DNA of 38,539 nt from positions 1 to 38,539 of IMG/VR virus record IMGVR_UViG_3300025300_000036; one strand, 5' to 3'. The notes below the pieces were generated by a model. That model was not told the DNA's origin, searched no databases, and saw nothing but the letters and a program-made list of their open reading frames with translations. Made by a program: the position numbers and the translations under genes. Positions 33,284 to 38,539 of the stretch are shown here, piece after piece; position 1 is the first letter of the stretch, and each line of letters opens with the position of its first letter. Source of the DNA: a virus.

Positions 33284-34586
33284 AGTCCATCTCCTCTACG
33301 GCGGCGAGATTATCAAATCGTGTCCACACCGGAGTGAATCGGACTTTGACTGATCCGGTTGGGCCGTTGCGATGTTTGGCAACGATCAACTCTGCGATAC
33401 CAGTGTCCAGACTGTCAGGATTGACCATCTCATCGCGATATAAAAAAATCACGAGATCCGCATCCTGCTCGATCTGGCCAGACTCACGTAGATCCGCCAA
33501 TACCGGCCGTTTATCTGTCCGCAATTCGCTCTGGCGGTTCAACTGCGCGAGAGCGACAATGGGAATATCGAGTTCTTTTGCGAGGCCCTTCAGACCACGC
33601 GAAATCTCTGCAATTTCTTGTTGCCGCCCATCTCGCCGCTGACCGCGCATCAGTTGGAGGTAGTCGATCACGATTAACGACACCTCTTTTTCTCGTGTCA
33701 GTGATCGCGCCATGGCGCGGATATTGTCGAGGGTGAGATCACTCCGGTCTTCAATGACCACGGGGAGCGGTGAATTCCGCAGGGCGGATTCTGCTAGACG
33801 ATTACGCTCTTCCGCATTCATGCGCCCAGCCCGAACCACGTTCGAGTCAATACGGGCATCACTGCAGAGGATGCGTTGTGTAATCGCTGCCCGTGCCATT
33901 TCCAAGGAGAAAAAGGCGACCCGTTTCCCCGTCTCGCGTGCGGTCCGTATCGCGATTTGTAAGGCGAGTGATGTCTTCCCGAGCCCTGGTCGCGCAGCAA
34001 TCACAACGAGCTCGGAATCCTGAAATCCGCAGGTAATGCGATCCAGATCAATCAGTCCGGACGGGAGTCCGGTCAGCTCTCCGGTATGGCCATCAAGCGC
34101 ATCGACTTTCTCTAACGTCTCACGAATCGACTGTTCCAGCGTCCAGTAGGTTGGACGGCCGATAGTCGCCCGGTCTCGGACAATGTCCTCAATCGCCCCC
34201 AGCGCATCGAGTTTTCGATCTCCATCTGCGACTTCCAGCACTTTCTGCGCCTGACGATCTGCCGCTCTGCGCTTCGCGTCTTCCAGTGTGAGCTTGAGGT
34301 AATCCCCGTAATTAGCCGCACTCGGGACGGCCTCCTGTACGGTGAGTAGATAGGTGACCCCGCCAATGCTGTCTAACTCTCGTGCCGTGCGGAGCCCATG
34401 CTCGACGGTCACCAGATCGATAGCATCGCGTTGGTCGCCTAACTGACACATCGACTCCCATATTTTACGATGCGGTAGATAGCCGAAATCATCGGGTTCG
34501 ACTTGCGTGCGGCACGCATCCAGGACCGTGTTGTCCATCAGGATGCACGAGAGGAGGGCAGCTTCGTGGCTATACGTCTCCATGGC
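33276..34586 (-). CDS. dnaB: Replicative DNA helicase, DnaB family
   Basis: A 436-residue helicase that unwinds the phage fork. The N-terminal helical domain (EAALLSCILMDN, RKIWESM, IDLVTVEHGL) and the RecA-like domain are complete: Walker A ARPGLGKTS (197-205), catalytic Glu in FSLEM (about 225-229), Walker B LIVIDYLQLM (303-312), GLKGLAKELDIP (331-341) and the GQIEQDAD region with the arginine-finger-like RD later. GGAG eight bases before ATG 34586 sets the start. It overlaps the initiator gene upstream by 17 bases, as expected for a loader-helicase pair. Confidence 0.96.
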   Translation of the reverse strand, partial: AMETYSHEAALLSCILMDNTVLDACRTQVEPDDFGYLPHRKIWESMCQLGDQRDAIDLVTVEHGLRTARELDSIGGVTYLLTVQEAVPSAANYGDYLKLTLEDAKRRAADRQAQKVLEVADGDRKLDALGAIEDIVRDRATIGRPTYWTLEQSIRETLEKVDALDGHTGELTGLPSGLIDLDRITCGFQDSELVVIAARPGLGKTSLALQIAIRTARETGKRVAFFSLEMARAAITQRILCSDARIDSNVVRAGRMNAEERNRLAESALRNSPLPVVIEDRSDLTLDNIRAMARSLTREKEVSLIVIDYLQLMRGQRRDGRQQEIAEISRGLKGLAKELDIPIVALAQLNRQSELRTDKRPVLADLRESGQIEQDADLVIFLYRDEMVNPDSLDTGIAELIVAKHRNGPTGSVKVRFTPVWTRFDNLAAVEEMDYA

Positions 34587-35361
34587 ACGCTCCACCCACC
34601 TCACCCACTTTAGCCACGTCGGTCATCTCATCCTCAATATCGAGATCGTCGTCTATCTCGTCCACGATATGTTCGGTCATGGGCGGTTGGGGCGTATCCA
34701 GGTAGATTTTACACAATAAGAAGTCGGCGATGCGGGGGATGTACTGCCCGTCATCCGCCGTCCAGTTAGGCGAAGCCAGCCACCGTGCGATTCCGGATAG
34801 GATTGGCACCGTATGATTCCACCCCTGAATCTTATTCCACGCCCGTTCGGCATCACCCATCCGCACCCGCTTGCCGATAGGGTATGCCTCCCATACGGGG
34901 ATGAATCGTTCGGGATAAGCCGCAATTGATGTTTCTCCCGCGCCCACCACACTTTCTTTGTTGGTTTTCTCTTGGTGTATAGTCTTGTCTTGTATAGTCT
35001 TGTCTTGTTGTCGCCGCCGTTTTTGTTTTTTGGCTATTTGGTTTGTATGATATTCCGGGTACTTAACTACGAGAACAGACCCACTTTGTCGTGTAATCCA
35101 TTGACGTTCCTCCATGAAATCCAGCGCATTTCGGATACATTTCACTGCTGTACTGGGCCGCTTTGAGTTGGAAATGTACGCCAATTGTAGCGCGATCTCG
35201 TCGTAGGTGCCTTTGATGACACCTTCGTGCCGGTCAGCCTGGGAGAGCATTTCGATCCAGACCAGCGCCATCCAGTCGTGGTACTGCTCACGGAGAGATC
35301 GGATTTCAGGATCGCGGTTAAACTCGTGGGATATGCGGTGCCAATTATATCGTAGCGCCAT
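34570..35361 (-). CDS. Replication initiator / helicase loader
   Basis: A 263-residue protein. The N-terminal 100 residues look like the winged-helix part of phage replisome organisers (RYNWHRISHEFNRDPEIRSL...WMALVWIEML...). A basic, Gln/Lys-rich linker (KKQKRRRQQDKTIQDKTI) follows, then a C-terminal unit WEAYPIGKRVRMGDAERAW...GIARWLASPNWTADDGQYIPRIADFL of the type seen in loaders, and an acidic end. It should bind the origin and deliver DnaB, whose gene follows directly. GAGGAG lies upstream of the ATG. The linker holds a near-exact repeat of DKTI. Confidence 0.85.
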   Translation of the reverse strand: MALRYNWHRISHEFNRDPEIRSLREQYHDWMALVWIEMLSQADRHEGVIKGTYDEIALQLAYISNSKRPSTAVKCIRNALDFMEERQWITRQSGSVLVVKYPEYHTNQIAKKQKRRRQQDKTIQDKTIHQEKTNKESVVGAGETSIAAYPERFIPVWEAYPIGKRVRMGDAERAWNKIQGWNHTVPILSGIARWLASPNWTADDGQYIPRIADFLLCKIYLDTPQPPMTEHIVDEIDDDLDIEDEMTDVAKVGEVGGACHGDV

Positions 35362-35399
35362 GCTCGTGGTACTCCTCAGTGCAAAATGAACTTCCTATC

Positions 35400-35540
35400 A
35401 GGTTGTTGTACGGGCCAGAGGGCCGAAAGGATGTAAAGCCCTCTGGTCCCGTTATGGCGGACGACAAGGAGGCGGGGGAGATGAAACCGACCCCCGTCGT
35501 CCGCTCCCCAGGCATCCGAGAGGGGTACTCGGGGTGCCGT
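35400..35540 (-). other. Three hairpins in the leader of the replication genes
   Basis: The 206-base gap between the SpoVG-like and initiator genes holds three consecutive inverted repeats. They are GGCCAGAGGGC-type arms (35412-35423 with 35438-35449, one imperfect pair), GCGGACGAC/GTCGTCCGC with an inner GGGGG/CCCCC (35457-35504), and CCGAG/CTCGG with flanking GGCA/TGCC (35511-35538). They would form in the minus-strand mRNA. No T run follows, so they are not plain terminators. No riboswitch class was recognised. Confidence 0.55.
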
Positions 35541-35567
35541 GAGATGCAATCATTGTGACCCCTACAG

Positions 35568-35897
35568 TCAGAACGGGATGTCATCGGATGGGGCTTCCGT
35601 CCCATGATCACCGAGAGCTTCTAATGCCCGTTCCGCCTCTTCATTGCAGGCGTCCATCACGGCTTTATCCTCAATCCATATATACCGCTGACGCTTCTCA
35701 TCGCCGTTTTTATCGGTGTAGACTTCCCCCTCCGGGAAGCCAACAAATGGTCCATGCATACCATCAACGATCCGACAATTATTGATTGTGACCGGCCCGA
35801 TGGTGACATTGCAAAATGCTTTAAGTTTTGAGCCCTCTTTCCCCTTGTACGGACGCACCCGCCCCGGATCGATGGACACATCAATTTCGGTCGCCAT
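35568..35897 (-). CDS. SpoVG-like DNA-binding protein with SSB-like tail
   Basis: A 109-residue protein resembling SpoVG: RVRPYKGKEGSKLKAFCNVTIG, INNCRIVDGMHGPFVGFP. SpoVG proteins bind nucleic acid. The C-terminus is acidic and ends DDIPF, the tip with which bacterial SSBs recruit partner enzymes. Directly downstream of RecT and without any recognisable SSB gene in the window, it is a candidate functional SSB. GAGGAGG precedes the ATG; 17 bases overlap the RecT gene. Confidence 0.85.
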   Translation of the reverse strand: MATEIDVSIDPGRVRPYKGKEGSKLKAFCNVTIGPVTINNCRIVDGMHGPFVGFPEGEVYTDKNGDEKRQRYIWIEDKAVMDACNEEAERALEALGDHGTEAPSDDIPF

Positions 35898-36606
35898 TTG
35901 ATCCCTCCTCTGCTATGTGGTTGATAATGTCATCGGCCTGGTCGCCGGAATGTTCCCGATATGCCATGTTATCATGTTCTTCCACAGTTGCTAAGAGTGC
36001 GTTCCCTTTTTTCCGGGGTAAGACCTTCATTAGTCGTTTTAAGACGGTCTTTTTTGCCATCTCGTCAAAATGGTTCCGCCAAGCGGTGCTCTTCCCGCCG
36101 GGCGCTAAATTTCGGATCTCCTCGATTTCCTCGACGGTCATCGACTCCCAGAGTGTCCGCCCACTGCCCTCCAAGATCGCGAGGGCGTAATAGTCGGTGA
36201 TCTCGCCGCGCTCTGGGCCCATTGCAGGTTTGTGCCGAATGAATGCCTGTGATCCGCGATCACAGTCCCACTCGTCTCCCTCCCGCCGTACGCCAGCGTT
36301 AATCGACTCGATGACCGCTCCACGGTATAAGGCACCAATCATGCCCTTGTAGCCGACCTCAAGGGTGAGGGTTTTTCCTCGCGGCACCAAATAGACTTCT
36401 CCGTCCCGCAGTTCAAACCCGAGTGTGGCAAGCTGGACAGCGACCTGCCCAACAGACCGCCCATCGCATTGCGCGATGCGGGGGTTATTCCGGGCTGCGC
36501 CCAGTAATTGCTGACAGAGGCGTTTAGCTTGTTGTTCGCTCCCGTCCTCCATGGATTCCACGAGTGTCGGAACTAAGCCGTGTAAAAATTCGCTGAGACT
36601 AGCCAT
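35881..36606 (-). CDS. recT: RecT-family single-strand annealing protein
   Basis: A 241-residue annealase. Family features are LVPTLVESMEDG-like start, RLCQQLLGAARNNPRIAQCDGRSVGQVAVQLATLGFEL, VPRGKTLTLEVGYKGMIGALYR, and the W-R-N-H-F-D-E-M-A-K-K-T-V-L-K-R core. It anneals strands exposed by the exonuclease. GGGAGG before ATG 36606 decides the start against an in-frame upstream reading; the ATG overlaps the exonuclease stop region by 8 bases. Confidence 0.95.
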   Translation of the reverse strand: MASLSEFLHGLVPTLVESMEDGSEQQAKRLCQQLLGAARNNPRIAQCDGRSVGQVAVQLATLGFELRDGEVYLVPRGKTLTLEVGYKGMIGALYRGAVIESINAGVRREGDEWDCDRGSQAFIRHKPAMGPERGEITDYYALAILEGSGRTLWESMTVEEIEEIRNLAPGGKSTAWRNHFDEMAKKTVLKRLMKVLPRKKGNALLATVEEHDNMAYREHSGDQADDIINHIAEEGSNGDRN

Positions 36607-37555
36607 TGATATCCTCCCTGAATTTGAGTGCAATACGACGTGTTCCTGGGGTTTCTGTGGTGTGGCGTTGGACAAGATCTGCAGTTTTGTCCTGCCCTAA
36701 GACATCCTCTACTGAGGCAACAAATGTGCGTATGTCGATCTTCTGAGACGGCTTTGTCCGTCGATACGTCAGGACGAATTCCTCACTTTCAAATCCTGTG
36801 GCGTCCCCTATCTTTTTGGCAAATCCTTGTTTGAGATGCTCTTTTTCGGTTTTCAGATCTCGTTCCTCCGCAAGGATATCGCGGTAGCGACGGGCATCGA
36901 CGGTGACCGCCTCGGGGGGGACCAACATTTCCTCCGTGATGTCCTCGAATAGGTTTGAGAGATAGGCGGATGTTTGCGGCGATCCGTCAAGATCGGGCTC
37001 TTCATCGCCAAGGATGTAGCGGTCCAGATAGGCTTGACACTGGTCAACCAAGGTTTTGTGGAGTTCTGCGTTGGCGACGAGGTTATATTCATAGTAGCGG
37101 TTGCCCACCCAGGCGGCGATATCCCATCGTGGGATTTGCATCGCAATCATACACCAGTGTGCCTGCAGAAAAGCGTGGTTGGCAGGTTTCTCTTCGGACC
37201 AGTAGCGTTGACTGCCAAGGACGTATTTGCACTCCAGACCGCAGGAGCGATCGGCATAGACACGGTCAGGGGTACAAGCGATCCAGGGGTGCTGGGGATG
37301 GGTCACCAGCTGGTATCGGCCAGGATCGATCAACTCGACACCGTCATGTCTGCTGACGTAATCGTCCACGATGCGCGGCTCCATTTCCACGCCGAGACGC
37401 ATAGCTGGGCTGGGCGGACCATCTTCCTCTCGGCCCAATTTATCGCGCCAAACAGAGTGGGGTGATCCCCACGGGGCCAGCCCTAAGATTTTTGCCACAT
37501 CGGTTGCGGTAATGCACTTACGGCGTTGTGCTAACCAGGTCTCTTTCTGTTCCAT
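36599..37555 (-). CDS. YqaJ-type (lambda Exo-like) exonuclease
   Basis: A 318-residue nuclease of the PD-(D/E)xK superfamily. Recognisable are WLAQRRKCITATDVAKILGL at the start, ME-P-RIVDDY (about 58-66), ACTPDRV with D97, and LECK with E108 and K110. C-terminal sections are helical. It degrades one strand of double-stranded DNA ends and works with RecT, whose gene follows at once. GGGAG precedes ATG 37555; its first 38 bases overlap the Cys-rich gene. Confidence 0.94.
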   Translation of the reverse strand: MEQKETWLAQRRKCITATDVAKILGLAPWGSPHSVWRDKLGREEDGPPSPAMRLGVEMEPRIVDDYVSRHDGVELIDPGRYQLVTHPQHPWIACTPDRVYADRSCGLECKYVLGSQRYWSEEKPANHAFLQAHWCMIAMQIPRWDIAAWVGNRYYEYNLVANAELHKTLVDQCQAYLDRYILGDEEPDLDGSPQTSAYLSNLFEDITEEMLVPPEAVTVDARRYRDILAEERDLKTEKEHLKQGFAKKIGDATGFESEEFVLTYRRTKPSQKIDIRTFVASVEDVLGQDKTADLVQRHTTETPGTRRIALKFREDING

Positions 37556-37796
37556 CGGTACTCCCTTCGGTGATGACGTCCAGTAACGGGATTGCGTGTT
37601 CGCGGCGGTCCTCCATCAATTGCCGTGGGGGACTGGATGCCGGAATCCACATCGATATCGGGTGGGACGTGTAGCTCCCACATCCAGGACAACACGGATC
37701 GTTAATGTCGTAGATTTCCTGGCAAACGTCTGCAGGATTTTGACAGATCGAATTGCCGCATAAGACGGCTGTTGCGAGATGTAAACGAGTGGTCAT
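37518..37796 (-). CDS. Small Cys-rich protein
   Basis: A 92-residue protein. Cys residues in the first half (LCGNSICQNPADVC, then CCPGCG) suggest a zinc site; the rest is acidic and Pro-rich. ATG 37796 overlaps the methyltransferase stop as ATGA, with GGAGG about 15 bases upstream. No family was recognised. Confidence 0.72.
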   Translation of the reverse strand: MTTRLHLATAVLCGNSICQNPADVCQEIYDINDPCCPGCGSYTSHPISMWIPASSPPRQLMEDRREHAIPLLDVITEGSTDGTERDLVSTTP

Positions 37797-38539
37797 TTCT
37801 TTACGTCCTCCATGTCGGTTAATATACGCCATGCTGCTGCTGCCACTGCCGGTACTTGTCCATTCCCAAGGGCTTTAAGTCGGTCCACCCGAGCGGCCAC
37901 CCCATGAGCCACTCGACCCACGGCGGGTTCAGTTGCCCACCAGTTTGGTCTATTAGGCTTTCCCCGGTATGCGCCCCTCTCGCTCTCTTGTCGTCGGCTG
38001 TCTCCGGCGAGCCCCTGGTCGCATCGCCCGTGTTCGGTGTCGCCCATAGAGCCGTTATGCCTCTCAGATTCTTTTTTCGGTTGTCGTGTATTTGGCTCTT
38101 GCTGCCAACTGGTCCCGTCCCCTTGGAGTCGCTGGCCTTGGGGCTCGGCCACCGCACCGCATCCTGCAGGGTGATCTGCCGCTTGTGACCGCTGGGCCGA
38201 AGACGGCTGGGTGGAGTGGCTTCCGCCCCCCCGGCGGTGACCGCTTGGCGTCGGCCACATGTTCTGACGGGCCATCGTGTCCAGAGACGCAGCGGCCCTG
38301 TCCGCCCCATGCCCCCGCCCTGATTGGTGCCGTAGCTCACCGCACTCGGCGTCGGTAGCGAGTATCCAGAGCCGGTTCCGCTTATGCGGGGCACCAACAT
38401 GGTGCGCTCCCAGCACTGTCCATCGTGCATCATACCGGATTTCGGCCAGGTCACGGAGGATCGTGTCAAAATATCCGCTGGAAATAAGTCCAGGGACGTT
38501 TTCCAAGAATGCGTAGCGGGGTCGAACGAGACGAATGGT
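37793..38539 (-). CDS. C5 cytosine DNA methyltransferase, C-terminal part (frame A, cut by window edge)
   Basis: The frame runs off the right edge, so the N-terminal part with the catalytic PCQ motif is outside the window. Visible are motif IV RPRYAFLENVPGL, motif VIII VGAPHKRNRLWILA, and a motif X-like LKALGNGQVPAVAAAAW near the end, with a long variable region between that should include target recognition. The text WWATEPAVGRVAHGV is typical of phage Dcm-type enzymes. It would methylate cytosine in phage DNA, perhaps as protection from host nucleases. It is coupled to the next gene (ATGA). The same DNA carries another recognisable frame. Confidence 0.85.
   Translation of the reverse strand, partial: TIRLVRPRYAFLENVPGLISSGYFDTILRDLAEIRYDARWTVLGAHHVGAPHKRNRLWILATDAECGELRHQSGRGHGADRAAASLDTMARQNMWPTPSGHRRGGGSHSTQPSSAQRSQAADHPAGCGAVAEPQGQRLQGDGTSWQQEPNTRQPKKESERHNGSMGDTEHGRCDQGLAGDSRRQESERGAYRGKPNRPNWWATEPAVGRVAHGVAARVDRLKALGNGQVPAVAAAAWRILTDMEDVKK
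37819..38538 (-). CDS. Overlapping methyltransferase-associated reading frame (frame B, +1 relative to frame A)
   Basis: This frame is open from the window edge to a TAA at 37819. It reads PATHSWKTSLDLFP, VTWPKSGMMHDGQCWE, LVPRISGTGSGYSLPTPS, AVSYGTNQGGGMGRTG, WPSPKASDSKGTGPV, LWATPNTGDATRG and ends LNPPWVEWLMGWPLGWTDL plus KYRQWQQQHG. These are typical of a family of phage methyltransferase-like proteins. It is encoded by the same bases as frame A's motifs IV, VIII and X. One typical piece, SLDTMARQNMWPTPSG, is in frame A instead (38240-38287), next to a G7 run (38226-38232). A TTG at 38469 is one possible internal start. Either dual coding, frameshift-made isoforms or accumulated frameshifts would explain this. 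Confidence 0.5.
   Translation of the reverse strand, partial: PFVSFDPATHSWKTSLDLFPADILTRSSVTWPKSGMMHDGQCWERTMLVPRISGTGSGYSLPTPSAVSYGTNQGGGMGRTGPLRLWTRWPVRTCGRRQAVTAGGAEATPPSRLRPSGHKRQITLQDAVRWPSPKASDSKGTGPVGSKSQIHDNRKKNLRGITALWATPNTGDATRGSPETADDKRARGAHTGESLIDQTGGQLNPPWVEWLMGWPLGWTDLKPLGMDKYRQWQQQHGVY

Noticed and set aside
35345-35611. 88-residue minus-strand frame over the hairpin leader
   Set aside because: Composition is low in protein-like character, it overlaps both flanking genes, and the bases are better explained by the stem-loops.
1-38539. Closed circular genome
   Set aside because: Joining the ends does not extend the methyltransferase into its expected motifs (the joined frame reads ITISDCMHTIRL before motif IV), so the window edge is probably a cut.

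Overview
The window is a tailed-phage genome segment (phage or prophage contig) of siphovirus type. It carries a P22-like coat gene, a DUF4055 portal, a tail terminator, a tail tube, a two-frame tail-assembly chaperone and a 2008-residue tape measure, with no sheath gene. By the usual rule of about 0.15 nm per residue, that tape measure implies a tail near 300 nm. No integrase, repressor or tRNA was seen. A predicted lipoprotein beside the endolysin suggests a Gram-negative host; the host taxon cannot be read from the sequence. The right edge cuts through a methyltransferase gene and the two edges do not join in a sensible reading frame, so this is not an obviously closed circle.

Layout. (1) 1-952: a leader with two matching palindromes, then a Cys/His 'HGG' gene on +. 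(2) 953-1311: a gene-free, strongly repetitive stretch. (3) 1312-2546: a small minus-strand operon (Gp88-like, a membrane protein, a SWIM zinc finger) with a good promoter and terminator. (4) 2547-2941: a second repeat-rich gene-free stretch with a 60-bp tandem duplication and a five-copy 11-bp array, just ahead of the late genes. (5) 2942-8600: a 29-residue zinc ribbon, TerL, then a lysis and accessory block (lipoprotein, membrane coiled-coil protein, DUF1353, secreted nuclease, SleB-type endolysin), then portal and scaffold. (6) 8777-15433: coat, connector/neck genes, tail terminator, tail tube, and the G/GT chaperones with a textbook A AAA AAC slippery site. (7) 15447-30873: tape measure, distal tail, fibre, FN3-containing hub, a run of small translationally coupled genes, a metallophosphoesterase and a zinc-ribbon protein. 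(8) 30945-38539, all minus strand, transcribed towards the late genes: methyltransferase, Cys-rich protein, YqaJ exonuclease, RecT annealase, SpoVG-like protein, replication initiator/loader, DnaB helicase, XF1762-type protein, small zinc proteins, RusA resolvase and a pair of related putative regulators.

The early arm replicates and recombines the DNA (initiator, DnaB, exonuclease, annealase, resolvase) and marks it (C5 methyltransferase); the late arm builds the head and tail and lyses the cell. The most unusual signals are: the methyltransferase region, where two overlapping frames both read like recognisable methyltransferase-type protein over about 700 bp; the two repeat-rich gene-free regions flanking the left minus operon (candidate origin or packaging sites); the unusual density of very small zinc-binding proteins; and the lysis genes placed between terL and portal.
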